Shown: positions 38,410 to 47,159 of the stretch, one piece after another
Layout of the letters: each line of letters opens with the position of its first letter
How positions within the stretch are numbered: position 1 is the stretch's first letter
Assembly: GCF_006265165.1 (NCBI RefSeq)
Contig: NZ_VDCH01000006.1
Span: 56,628-120,627, forward strand
Length of the DNA stretch: 64,000 nucleotides
Direction of reading: 5' to 3'
Source of the DNA: Chlorobaculum thiosulfatiphilum
GTDB lineage: Bacteria; Bacteroidota; Chlorobiia; Chlorobiales; Chlorobiaceae
Notes under the pieces: model-generated
What the model saw: the letters and a program-made list of their open reading frames with translations, nothing else
Told to the model about the DNA's origin: nothing
Database searches by the model: none
Translations under genes and position numbers: made by a program

Positions 38410-38553
38410 AGGGGCGAAGATCGGACGGATTGGGCGGATCTGACCGATTGGACCGATCGAATCATACAACAGGGCGGACACAAAGGTCCGCCCCTACAGG
38501 CGCAATTCGCGCGCCTCTTCAATTCATAATTCAGCATTCATAATTCATAATTC
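38410..38553. repeat. Cluster of dispersed intergenic repeats
   Basis: Three repeat types lie side by side after the DUF1615 gene. Bases 38418-38461 are GATCGGACGGATT/GGACCGATCG short units. Bases 38472-38497 are a GGGCGGAC-ACAAAG-GTCCGCCC palindrome followed by CTAC, related to the hairpin at 48148. Bases 38520-38553 are tandem ATTCATAATTC units, the reverse form of those at 1704-1738. The palindrome may terminate both converging genes. Confidence 0.6.
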
Positions 38554-38556
38554 TCC

Positions 38557-41500
38557 TCACTCGTCCGCCATGCCTTCCAGCCTGTCCTCGAGGTCGGCGT
38601 AAATTTCCTGCAACTCGGCGATCATGTTCTGGTCGGCTTTCCACATGCCGCGTCCGTGAGCTTCGAGCATCCGGCCCACGATGTTCTTGATCGCCTGCGG
38701 GTTGAGCGTGGCGAGCCGTTCGCGCATTTCGGGGTCGAGCGCGTAGGTTTCGGCGGTCTTTTTATAGACCCAGTCGTCCACGCTCTTGGTCACGGCGTCC
38801 CAGCCGAGCATGTAGGTGACGCGGTTGCTGATCTCGCCCGCGCCGCTGTGGCCGTGCTTGAGCATCCCCTCGAACCACTTCGGGTTGAGCAGCTTGGAGC
38901 GATACTCCACACGCAGTGATTTGTCGGCCTCGTCGAGCTTGATGTCCGAGGTGAACGACTCGACGTAGTTGAGCTTGATGTCCGAGGTCTTTGTGTTGCG
39001 GCGTCGTGCGGCGAGCTGGAGCGAGCCGGAGGAGGAGAAGTAGTGGTCGATGTCGGAGATGCCGAACTCGGTGGAGTCAACCTGATGCACCACGCGGTCA
39101 ACCGAGCCGAGCAGCTTCTGCAGAATCTCCGACTGCTTCTCGCCCTTGCGCCCGCCGCCGTAGGCGCTGCTGTTGCGGCGGATGAAAAGGTCGTCGAGGT
39201 CGCCCTCGTTCTCCCACGCCGAATCTTCGATCATGTCGTCCACGTACGTTCCGTAAGCGCCCGGCGCCTGCGTGAACTGGCGCGAGGTGGCCACCTCGAA
39301 ATCCATCCCCTCGGCGAGCGCATCATCGACGTGTTTTTTGATGTAGTTCATTTCGTGCGGCTCGTCGGCCTTGGCTGCATCCTTGACGAGGCGGTCGAGC
39401 TGATCCATCAGAATGCCGAAGGCATCGCGGAAGATCGGGCTGAGCTGCATCAGCACGTCAACTCGCGGGCGTCCGAGCCTGTCGAGCGGCGTGAGGTTGT
39501 AGTGGCTGATCTTGCCGAAGGCGTCGTAGGCCGGTTCCGCCCCCATGAGCCGGATCACCACAGCCACCGCCTCGCCCTTGGTCTTGATGGTGTCCAGCCC
39601 CCAGATCACCTCGGCGATGGTTTCGGGATACTGGCCGTCGTTCTCGGCCACGTGCTTCGAGATCAGGCCGTCGGCGATGAGTGTGCCGCGCTTGAAGGCG
39701 GTCTCCGACGGGATGCGCCACGGGTCGATGGAGTGGATGTTGCGCCCCGATGGCAAGACGTTCATGCCGTCGCGCACCAGGTCGCCGCCGGGGCCGGAGG
39801 AGATGTAGCCGCCATCGAGCACCTTGACCAGCGCGTCCATCTCGCTCCGGTTGTCGCTGAGCGCCTGAATCATCATCGAGCCTTCCTGAATGATGCGCTG
39901 GATGAAGGGCTTGTCCCCGTCGGGCATCCGGCTGCCGCCGGTGACCGACTCGAACACCTGCACCGGATTTTTGCGGTCGAACATCGTCTGCTTGACGAAC
40001 TCGCGGCAGGCATTCTCGGCCCACTCGCGGAGCTGGATGGCCGCCTCGTCGCCCTTGCGCGACAGGCTCGAAATCTCCTCGTAGCTGCCGTAGTGGCCGT
40101 TTTTGCCGGAGGTGTCGATGAAGATGTAGGGCAGCGAGCGGCCGTTTTCGCCGCGATTCTTGATGGTTTCGGTGATCGTGATGATCTGCGATTCGAGCGG
40201 CCCGGCCTCGCCAAAGACGTGCAGCGAGTTGGAGATGAGCCGGTTTTCGAGCTCGACAATGTAGATGTAGAGGCGGCTGACGAACTCGCTGAACGGCTCG
40301 TCGGCGCGACGCGGGCAGTCGTCGGTCAGGTTGAGCAGCTCGGCCTTCTGCATGATCGCCTCCTGCACCTGCTCGACATCCTCGTCTGCTCCCTGATGGC
40401 GCTCGCGGTAGTCGGCGAGCAAGTCCTTCAGCGCCGGAAGCTCCTTGTACAGCCCCGCGCGGGCCAGCGGAGGCACCACGTGCGAGACCATCGTGGCCAG
40501 CCCGCGGCGCTTGGCGATGGTCGATTCGCTCGGATTGTTGACCGGATAGATGTAAAAATGCGGCACCTCGCCGAGCAGCGCGTCGGGCCAGCACTCGCCG
40601 GTCAGGCCGGTCTGGAGGCCCGGCATCCACTCGACCGAGCCGTGCATTCCCACGTGCACGAGCGCATGCGCGTCGAAGTCGCGGCTGATCCAGCGGTAGA
40701 ACGAAATGTACTGGTGGTGCGGCGTGTTGGCCTTGTCGAAGATCAGGCGCATCGGGTCGCCCTGCACGCCGAGGCGCGGCTGGACGCCGATGTAGATGTT
40801 GCCGAACCGCAGGCCGCCGATGAACACCTCCTCCGAGCCGACCGGCGCGATCTCGCCGGGGAAGGCCTGCCAGCGATCCTCGATGCGCTCGCGCTCGTGG
40901 TACGTGGCCAGCTCGTTGTACCGGTCGCGGCTCACCTTGATCGCGTCGGGCTTGTTCTGCATGAGCTGGTAATCGGTCGCCCGGTCGAGCAGCTCGAAGA
41001 GCTTTTCGGGAGTCTCCGGCAGCGTACCGACGTTGTAGCCCTCCTTCTTCAGCCGCTGGAGGATGCGATGCAGCGTGGTCGGTACGTCGAGCAAAGCAGC
41101 CGTGGCCTTCTTGCCGAGGCCGGGCGGATAGTCGTAAACCACCAGCGCCACGCGCTTGTCGCGATTCGAGGCAGCGCGAAGGCGCAACCATTTATTGGAA
41201 AGCATCGCCAGCCGGTCGAGCCGCTCCTGCACGGTTTCGACCTTGCCGTCCTGCAACGCGCCGAGAATCACCGGCGCGACCGCGCCATCCATCTCGGGAA
41301 TCGAGTAGGTGAAGGTCACCTGCATCGGCGAGACGCCAAGCTCATGCCACGACTCGAAGTTCTGGATCAAGAGCGGCTGCGAAACGATATAGGGCACATC
41401 GAGACCCGTCAGAATTTCATGACGCGCATCCGCCGCTGTGCCGGGCTTGGTCGAACCCGCCGGGCCGCCAACCAGGCCGAAGCCCATCATGTTCACAAGC

Positions 41501-42372
41501 AGGTCGATCTTCTCCTTCATCAGCCAGTCGCGCACGAGCACGTGCCCCTCGACGCCCATCACGAAGGCCGGAAAGACGTTCACGCCATGCTTTTCGAGCG
41601 TGCGGATGGTGTTGTCGATATAGGTTTTTTCCTGCAACAGGTGCTTGCGGAAAAAGAGCAGGGCAATCTTCTGCGACTTGTCGAAGTTCACGCCGCGCTT
41701 TTTCGACCACCCTTTGTAGCTCTTGACATCCTTGAAATACTCATGCGAATCGGGATGGTACAGCCCCATGTTCGGCACATCGACAATCGGCTCGACCTTG
41801 ACGCTGGAATCGAAATATTCGCGCAGAATCAGGCGGAACATGTTGACGATGTTCTCCGGCGTCGGCTGGAGCCAGTAGGAATAGACCATCAGCCAGTTCT
41901 TGAAATCCTTCGCCTTGTTGGGCACGAGCGGCAGGATGGTGCGCATGATCTTCATGAGCTTCATGTAGCCGTAGAGCGCATCCTCGTCGCGCCCCTTCAC
42001 CAGCATCTTGGCGATTTTTTTCACCATGTCGGGCATCCCCGACTTGCCCTCGACGACCTGATAGCTGCCGACTTTGGTGAGCGCCATCGCCTCCGGCATC
42101 GACTCGAAGATGAAGATGGTCTTCTCGTTGGTCGCCTGATCGAGCTGCTCCTTGAACCAGTCGATCTGCTCCTTGAAGTTGATCATGCTCATGAACACGC
42201 AATCGGCCTCCCGGATGGCCGTCGCCGCCTCGGGATTCTGCTTTTCGAGATCGACGTCGCTCAACTGAATGAGTTCGGCATCCTTGTCGAGCATGTTCTT
42301 GATCTTCCTCCAGAGGCCGGCATTGTACTGCTCGAGACCCACAATCGCCGTGATTTTACGTCTTTGTGCCAT
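38557..42372 (-). CDS. bchH: Magnesium chelatase subunit H (BchH/BchS/BchT family)
   Basis: Large porphyrin-binding subunit that, with BchD and BchI, inserts Mg into protoporphyrin IX. Length is 1271 residues, normal for the family. It starts MAQRRKITAIVGLEQYNAGL. CobN/BchH signatures include HVGMHGSVEWMPG (about residue 580), GEVPHFYIYPVNNPSE and RVDVLMQLSPIFRDAF (about residue 970). Green sulfur bacteria carry three paralogues; this copy has no bchD or bchI beside it, so it may be the stand-alone one usually called bchT, but sequence alone does not decide. The symbol given is for the family. Confidence 0.9.
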   Translation of the reverse strand: MAQRRKITAIVGLEQYNAGLWRKIKNMLDKDAELIQLSDVDLEKQNPEAATAIREADCVFMSMINFKEQIDWFKEQLDQATNEKTIFIFESMPEAMALTKVGSYQVVEGKSGMPDMVKKIAKMLVKGRDEDALYGYMKLMKIMRTILPLVPNKAKDFKNWLMVYSYWLQPTPENIVNMFRLILREYFDSSVKVEPIVDVPNMGLYHPDSHEYFKDVKSYKGWSKKRGVNFDKSQKIALLFFRKHLLQEKTYIDNTIRTLEKHGVNVFPAFVMGVEGHVLVRDWLMKEKIDLLVNMMGFGLVGGPAGSTKPGTAADARHEILTGLDVPYIVSQPLLIQNFESWHELGVSPMQVTFTYSIPEMDGAVAPVILGALQDGKVETVQERLDRLAMLSNKWLRLRAASNRDKRVALVVYDYPPGLGKKATAALLDVPTTLHRILQRLKKEGYNVGTLPETPEKLFELLDRATDYQLMQNKPDAIKVSRDRYNELATYHERERIEDRWQAFPGEIAPVGSEEVFIGGLRFGNIYIGVQPRLGVQGDPMRLIFDKANTPHHQYISFYRWISRDFDAHALVHVGMHGSVEWMPGLQTGLTGECWPDALLGEVPHFYIYPVNNPSESTIAKRRGLATMVSHVVPPLARAGLYKELPALKDLLADYRERHQGADEDVEQVQEAIMQKAELLNLTDDCPRRADEPFSEFVSRLYIYIVELENRLISNSLHVFGEAGPLESQIITITETIKNRGENGRSLPYIFIDTSGKNGHYGSYEEISSLSRKGDEAAIQLREWAENACREFVKQTMFDRKNPVQVFESVTGGSRMPDGDKPFIQRIIQEGSMMIQALSDNRSEMDALVKVLDGGYISSGPGGDLVRDGMNVLPSGRNIHSIDPWRIPSETAFKRGTLIADGLISKHVAENDGQYPETIAEVIWGLDTIKTKGEAVAVVIRLMGAEPAYDAFGKISHYNLTPLDRLGRPRVDVLMQLSPIFRDAFGILMDQLDRLVKDAAKADEPHEMNYIKKHVDDALAEGMDFEVATSRQFTQAPGAYGTYVDDMIEDSAWENEGDLDDLFIRRNSSAYGGGRKGEKQSEILQKLLGSVDRVVHQVDSTEFGISDIDHYFSSSGSLQLAARRRNTKTSDIKLNYVESFTSDIKLDEADKSLRVEYRSKLLNPKWFEGMLKHGHSGAGEISNRVTYMLGWDAVTKSVDDWVYKKTAETYALDPEMRERLATLNPQAIKNIVGRMLEAHGRGMWKADQNMIAELQEIYADLEDRLEGMADE

Positions 42373-42560
42373 GGCGGGATATGTCTGTACATATTAATAT
42401 TGAGCGTGCGACCACAGGCAAACCCCTGCCCTGCCGACGCTCACTTAATGTATAAAAGAAGGAATTAAATCCTAAGCGCCGCCATCTATATTTCTTAGCG
42501 ATGGAATACAGGAACGGCTGTAGATGGCGGCGGCAAAAAGCGGGACGACGACTGCGAGCG

Positions 42561-42923
42561 TCAGGGCTGATCGTTGCCGGAGGTGATGAGGCAGGTATAT
42601 TCGCCGCTCCCCTCCTGCCGCTCGACGTGCTCGTGCAGCGCCTGAAGCAGCCGGTCGATCTCCGAGAGCAGGTTCCGGTGGTTGAAGGCGAGCGACACGA
42701 GGAAGAGCGGAAAGGAGATGTGCTCCCGCCGGAGCTTGCGGAGCACGTTGCCCATCGCGAGGGTCATGACGGGAAAGTGATGCCGCTTCGCTGGCGACCG
42801 CTCGCAAGAGGCCGCATCTCTGTCCGCCGCCCTCCGGTAACGGCACGAAAACACGAAATCCCCGTTCTCCCGCCACTCGACGTGAATGCTCGAAGGCTTT
42901 GGCCTGCCTGCTGATGAGTCCAT
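42561..42923 (-). CDS. Hypothetical protein
   Basis: A 120-residue protein that I do not recognise. It has a beta-like opening (SSIHVEWRENGDFVFSCRYR) and a helical C-terminal half (NHRNLLSEIDRLLQALHEHV). The ATG at 42923 has a good GGAAG six bases upstream; the frame is open further upstream but without a better start. It lies between the CHAT/TPR locus and the magnesium chelatase gene on the same strand. An overlapping frame (42472-42999) is a shadow. Confidence 0.55.
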   Translation of the reverse strand: MDSSAGRPKPSSIHVEWRENGDFVFSCRYRRAADRDAASCERSPAKRHHFPVMTLAMGNVLRKLRREHISFPLFLVSLAFNHRNLLSEIDRLLQALHEHVERQEGSGEYTCLITSGNDQP

Positions 42924-43030
42924 AGTGCTTCCCGATGGTTGATCCGCCTGTCGGGATAGATAGCACCCCGGCAGCGCCAAAACCAGCCAAACCATGCAAC
43001 TTTACGGTAAACTCGTTTCCCGGCAGGTTT

Positions 43031-45796
43031 CTACTCCTCCTCGCTTTCCGATGCCCCCGCCACCTCGTCGAACATCGCTTCGCACTCCGCCGCCGAACTG
43101 TTCAGCAAAACCGCGACCTTGTCAATAATCCCACGATCTTTGGTCGCCCGCCAGATACGGCCCAACAACCCAAGCGCAATCGCCAGGTTGTGCTGATCCT
43201 CAAACTCGACAAACAACTCCGCCGCCTCCAGCGCATAAGCTTTCGCTTCTTTCCACTGCTGCTGATCTTCGGCCAATCTGCCCAACTGGTGCAACGTAAG
43301 CGCCTGATCTAAGCGAGCATTATACTCGACAGATAACGCCAATGCATCTTTGTAATATTGCCTAGCCTCTTCATACTTCTTCTGTTCTTGAGCTACCAAT
43401 CCCAATTGATGAAGCGGAGCCGCCTGTTCAAATCGCGTATTATACTCGATCATGATCGCAAGTGTTGCTTTGAAGTAACGCTCTGCCTCGGCATACTTCC
43501 GCTGATGCTGAGCCACAATGCCCAAATGGTGCAGCGCACCTGCTTGCCAAAATCTGTCATTGTACTCGATATAAATTCCCAGCGCCTCCTTGTAGTAACG
43601 CTCAGTCTCATCATACTTCCGCTGTTTCTGAACCACGGCACCAAGAGCGTGCAGCGTCTTCGCCTGCTCATACCGAGCGTTGTACTCGATCTTGATCGCA
43701 AGCGCCTCCTTGTAGTACCGTTCCGCCTCTTCATATTTCTGCTGAACCTGAGCCACCAAGCCCAACTGGTGCAGAATCGTTGCTCTTTGCTTCCCTTTAT
43801 GTTCAGGCGACTGAATCATCATCCCATCCCAAAGTTCCAACGCCTTCGAGTATGCCTCTTCCGCCTCCTGAAACTGCTGCAACAGATAGAACTTTTTCCC
43901 AATACTGTCACAGAGCACACCGACAAACTCATAACCAGTCTGGCCTTGGATCAGCTCTTTCGGCCAGCGTTCAAAGGCTTGCATGACCTGCCTGCCAAGT
44001 TCAAGCCCTTGCGGGTGCTGCCGGGTTTTGTCGAGAAAATCAGAAAGCGGCTTAAGTACCGATAAAATAGACCGCTGCTGCCTCAGCGCGATCTGCAAAG
44101 CTGTGTAGAAATTTTCGTACTCCACGCCGATCAGCGCAAATCCAGCCTGCTGTTGACCGGCCTCTTTTGAATCCGTGAGTTCTCCTACAAATCTCCCGAT
44201 CCCTTCGTAATGCTCACGAAATGCGGTTTCAATCGCCTCTTTGCGCTCCGCCTGAGCCGGTTCATTGAGTCGCGCCTTCAGGAAAAAGGGAAACACCGGC
44301 TGCAAGCTGAGGTAGCCATTTTCAGCAAGCCAATCATCCTCATGCGGCTTGAGCAATCCCATCTTCTCCGCCTCTTTCAGCACCTCATCCCACTTGTCGC
44401 ACGGCAACCCGGCAAGCACAGGCTGGGCAAGCAGTCGCTCGCTGTACTGTTCAAGCCAATTCTTGTTCACCACGCCCTTGAACGGAGCAAGTGTAAGCAA
44501 TAGCTGCTGGGCGGGTTCGGAGAGGTTGCTGTGGGAGTAGTCGATGCATTTGATGATGCTGTCGGTCTTTCCGGCGGTTGCCGACTGGTTGTCGAGATCG
44601 ATGTCGGCGGCTTCGAGGCGAAGGAGCACCTCCGCGGGCGTCGAGCGGGCGAGGTTCGAGAGAACCACCTCCATCGCCAGCGGGTAGCCGCCAAGCAGCT
44701 TCATGAGCCGCTTGAAGTCGTCGCGGTGCTCCGGCTGACCGGGCCAGTTCGGCGCGCCAATGTCGCGGAGAATCTTGTCGGCAAGCTGGCTGCCTGACTC
44801 GCCGTCCAGGCCGGGCAGGTCGTAGATTCGATGCCCGTTGAGCGGCATCGGGTGCAGCCACGCTTCATCGCCGCGCGAGCCGAGCAGCATCAGCGTTCTG
44901 CCGACCTGCAACTCGTGCAGGAACCCTTTCAGCTCCAGCCGCTCCGCCTCGTTCAGCGTGTTGGGAATCGAAAGCCGCTCGCCGGTGATCGACTCCATGT
45001 TGTCGAGCATCAGCAAATGGCGAGTGTGTTTGAGGGCGCGGACGACCTCGGCGCGGTCATCCTGCATCCGCCCGCTCTGCGGCAAGCCGAGCTGCTCGCC
45101 GATATTATGGACGATCTCCGGCAAGCGCCACGCCTTGAGGTCGTAGCCGAAGTAAAAAACCTGCTCGACGAAGCGGGTTTTCTGCCACCACCAGCCGAGG
45201 TGATGCAACAGCGTGCTCTTGCCCGCGCCGCCCATCCCCTGCACGAGCAAGAGGTTGCCGCGCAAGAGCAGGCGGCGCTCGATTTCAAGCACGTCGAGGT
45301 CGCGTCCGAAAAATCCATACAGCGGCTTGGGATGCGAGTAGCGCGGCGTGGATGGCGCGGCTCCCGGCGCGGCGGCGGTAAACCGGAACCGAGGCGGAGC
45401 GTTCTGGTAGATCACCGGCAGCATCCAGTCTTCGAGATCGATCTCCTTGTTGTACGCCGCGCGGCGAGCTTTGTCGCGATGCAGCTCCAGACGGGCCGCG
45501 CGAATCGCGCTCGACGGTTCGCGCCCCGCGAGCAGCTCTTCGTAAAAACGGGTCATGAAGATTCGCGCCGCCGACACCGTGACCGAATAGCCCATCGCGA
45601 TGACGAGCTGCGCCCCCGACGCCAGGAGGCGGCTGCCGAGGCTGGTTTCGGTCGCGGTGTTGCCAAGCTGCTTGCCCGACTGGCAGGCGTTCAGGGCGAC
45701 AATCGGAATCTGGTGGATGCGCAACTGATCGGCGATGTTCTCCGCGCTCACCAGAAAGCCGCCGTTGCCGTCGCGCGAATCGTCGTTCTCGAACAT
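43031..45796 (-). CDS. CHAT (C-terminal half) - P-loop NTPase - TPR protein, part of an interrupted gene
   Basis: A 921-residue open frame holding the second half of a split gene. Residues 1-140 are the C-terminal half of a CHAT caspase-like protease domain, with the catalytic cysteine in IVALNACQSGK (Cys38). A STAND-type NTPase follows: Walker A GMGGAGKSTLLHHLGWW near residue 190, Walker B-like HLLMLDNMES near 262. About residues 650-895 contain five near-identical 40-residue TPR units (YEEAERYYKEALAIKIEYN). The frame is open upstream to 45904, giving DEYQLVASKAAA before the first ATG, and it joins in the same frame to the preceding gene, which ends in TGA at 45905-45907. Such proteins are candidate anti-phage or cell-death effectors. 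Confidence 0.85.
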   Translation of the reverse strand: MFENDDSRDGNGGFLVSAENIADQLRIHQIPIVALNACQSGKQLGNTATETSLGSRLLASGAQLVIAMGYSVTVSAARIFMTRFYEELLAGREPSSAIRAARLELHRDKARRAAYNKEIDLEDWMLPVIYQNAPPRFRFTAAAPGAAPSTPRYSHPKPLYGFFGRDLDVLEIERRLLLRGNLLLVQGMGGAGKSTLLHHLGWWWQKTRFVEQVFYFGYDLKAWRLPEIVHNIGEQLGLPQSGRMQDDRAEVVRALKHTRHLLMLDNMESITGERLSIPNTLNEAERLELKGFLHELQVGRTLMLLGSRGDEAWLHPMPLNGHRIYDLPGLDGESGSQLADKILRDIGAPNWPGQPEHRDDFKRLMKLLGGYPLAMEVVLSNLARSTPAEVLLRLEAADIDLDNQSATAGKTDSIIKCIDYSHSNLSEPAQQLLLTLAPFKGVVNKNWLEQYSERLLAQPVLAGLPCDKWDEVLKEAEKMGLLKPHEDDWLAENGYLSLQPVFPFFLKARLNEPAQAERKEAIETAFREHYEGIGRFVGELTDSKEAGQQQAGFALIGVEYENFYTALQIALRQQRSILSVLKPLSDFLDKTRQHPQGLELGRQVMQAFERWPKELIQGQTGYEFVGVLCDSIGKKFYLLQQFQEAEEAYSKALELWDGMMIQSPEHKGKQRATILHQLGLVAQVQQKYEEAERYYKEALAIKIEYNARYEQAKTLHALGAVVQKQRKYDETERYYKEALGIYIEYNDRFWQAGALHHLGIVAQHQRKYAEAERYFKATLAIMIEYNTRFEQAAPLHQLGLVAQEQKKYEEARQYYKDALALSVEYNARLDQALTLHQLGRLAEDQQQWKEAKAYALEAAELFVEFEDQHNLAIALGLLGRIWRATKDRGIIDKVAVLLNSSAAECEAMFDEVAGASESEEE

Positions 45797-45904
45797 CAGA
45801 AACGCCTGCTCGCCGTCGTACGGCTCGACTTCGCTGGCTCCATAACCCTTGAAAAGATGCGCGGATGAGGCCGCCGCTTTGCTCGCAACCAGTTGATACT
45901 CGTC

Positions 45905-46606
45905 TCAGCTCAGCACCGCGCCGTGCAGGTCGAGGTGCAGCATGTGGTAGTAGCCGCCGCCGTGGTCGAGCTGCGCTTTTTCGAGATGCTTCAGGAGCTC
46001 TTCGAAGGTGCCGGGGCGAACGATGTCGATGGTTGCTCGCAGCTTGCCGGTTTCGAGCGCGTCGATAAGCGGGCGCGAGATGGTGCGGTAGCCAACGTCG
46101 CGGCTGCCCGATGGCCGCGCGGTGACGAGCAGCACGCGCAGCTCCGGCACTTCGGGAAGCGTCGCGGAATTGGTGACGGCCTTCCGATTCTTGCGCACCA
46201 CCGGCTGGCCAACCGCCAGCGGATGCGGCAGGTTCGGATCCTTGAGCGTCTCCCAGTGCAGCGCATGAAACTCCGGCGAACCGATGACCTGCAACAACAC
46301 GCCGCCATCGCGCATCGCCGACTGATACGCCGCATACACATCGGGATCGCTCCGAAACACCTGCCTGAAAAGCGCTTCGCCATACACCCGGATGAAATCA
46401 GCAGCTCCTTGCGCCCGCGCCTTGTCGGTAAAAGGAAAGTTCAGCCACTCCTCGAAGTACCACTCAAGCTCGCGCTCCTGCTCCGGTTTCGCCGGATTGG
46501 CGACGGTCAGCGGCGGATAATCCGCGCCATATTCACCAAAGCGCACGGTTGCCTTGAAATTCTCGCCCTCGCGGGAGCGCTCTTTGATGAAAACCTGAAT
46601 AGCCAT
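45905..46606 (-). CDS. CHAT domain N-terminal half, part of an interrupted gene
   Basis: A 233-residue frame with an N-terminal region of unknown fold (VFIKERSREGENFKATVRFG), then the first half of a CHAT domain: LRVLLVTARPSGSRDVGYRT and YYHMLHLDLHGAVLS. The catalytic histidine (His228) is six residues from the end. The TGA that ends it is followed in the same frame by the rest of the CHAT domain (DEYQLVASK...), so a single nonsense codon splits the protein between its catalytic His and Cys. The full gene would span 43031-46606. It is either a recent pseudogene, a sequence error or read through. Confidence 0.85.
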   Translation of the reverse strand: MAIQVFIKERSREGENFKATVRFGEYGADYPPLTVANPAKPEQERELEWYFEEWLNFPFTDKARAQGAADFIRVYGEALFRQVFRSDPDVYAAYQSAMRDGGVLLQVIGSPEFHALHWETLKDPNLPHPLAVGQPVVRKNRKAVTNSATLPEVPELRVLLVTARPSGSRDVGYRTISRPLIDALETGKLRATIDIVRPGTFEELLKHLEKAQLDHGGGYYHMLHLDLHGAVLS

Positions 46607-46624
46607 GCTGTGAAATGGTTGGGG

Positions 46625-46954
46625 TTAAGGCTCTTGCTGTTCGATGCTTTTGCGGATGATGAACAGCGGCTCGCCGTCGGGCGTGGTGATGGTCGTTACC
46701 TCGACCACGGGCGGCTGCTTGCCGGAAAACTTCTGCTTGAGATAGTCACTGATGAAGGTCGCAATCACCGTCGCCGGAATGCTTGCCGCCGCCGACAGCA
46801 AAATCACCGTCATCTCCGTCATCGGAAACGACGAGACGGAAACGGGCTGGAGGCTGGCTACGGCTTGTCCGGCATAATCACAGTCATTCCATGCCGAGGC
46901 AAGCTCGGCGGCGGCGAGATCAAGCGAGGGATCGAAAGCAAGACGATAGTCCAT
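46625..46954 (-). CDS. Small protein with one membrane segment, upstream of the CHAT locus
   Basis: A 109-residue protein with an N-terminal region (LDLAAAELASAWNDCDYAGQ), a hydrophobic stretch (MTVILLSAAASIPATVIATF, about residues 49-68) and a beta-rich C-terminus (PVVEVTTITTPDGEPLFIIR). It ends 18 bases before the CHAT gene and is probably in its operon. A similar layout of short domain plus helix is found in small partners of STAND-type effectors, but I do not claim a specific family. The start is uncertain; I chose the ATG at 46954 over an upstream TTG, and no clear ribosome binding site is visible. Confidence 0.6.
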   Translation of the reverse strand: MDYRLAFDPSLDLAAAELASAWNDCDYAGQAVASLQPVSVSSFPMTEMTVILLSAAASIPATVIATFISDYLKQKFSGKQPPVVEVTTITTPDGEPLFIIRKSIEQQEP

Positions 46955-47044
46955 AGCAATCAAGGGTTGAAGTGCAATTTCTTCGAAGTTAACCGATCAC
47001 TACGGAATTTTCCGCGCGACGATCACAGAAAAGGGGGTGAGAAG

Positions 47045-47060
47045 CGGAAAATATTTTCCG
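47045..47060. promoter_or_regulatory. 16-bp perfect palindrome, candidate operator
   Basis: CGGAAAATATTTTCCG is perfectly symmetric. A weaker copy of its core, TTGAAAATATTTC, follows at 47071-47083, about 25 bases (2.4 helical turns) away. Both lie in the divergent gap between the CHAT operon and the dehydrogenase gene at 47160. The arrangement resembles tandem repressor sites, but no regulator gene is adjacent. Confidence 0.4.
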
Positions 47061-47159
47061 TTAAATCCCCTTGAAAATATTTCTAAACTCTTTCAAAAAT
47101 ATGTAGATACCGTGGCGCTGAATGTTGGCGCTTTTGTTCACGACTGAATTTGCAAAGAG

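Noticed and set aside
39043..42468. Plus-strand open frame of 1141 codons
   Set aside because: It is antisense to the well-conserved magnesium-chelatase H gene; GC-rich codon use keeps the opposite strand free of stops. Its protein is Arg/His/Asp/Val-rich with no recognisable domain.
42373..42480. Cobalamin riboswitch upstream of the magnesium-chelatase H gene
   Set aside because: The region has short GC patches but no B12-box consensus and is too short for the full aptamer.
43200..43760. CRISPR-like array from regularly spaced 120-bp repeats
   Set aside because: The repeats are in frame, about 120 bp, contiguous, and encode TPR units.
45905..45907. Selenocysteine at the TGA in the CHAT gene
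   Set aside because: No SECIS-like hairpin is evident just downstream, and selenocysteine is not known at this position in CHAT proteins.
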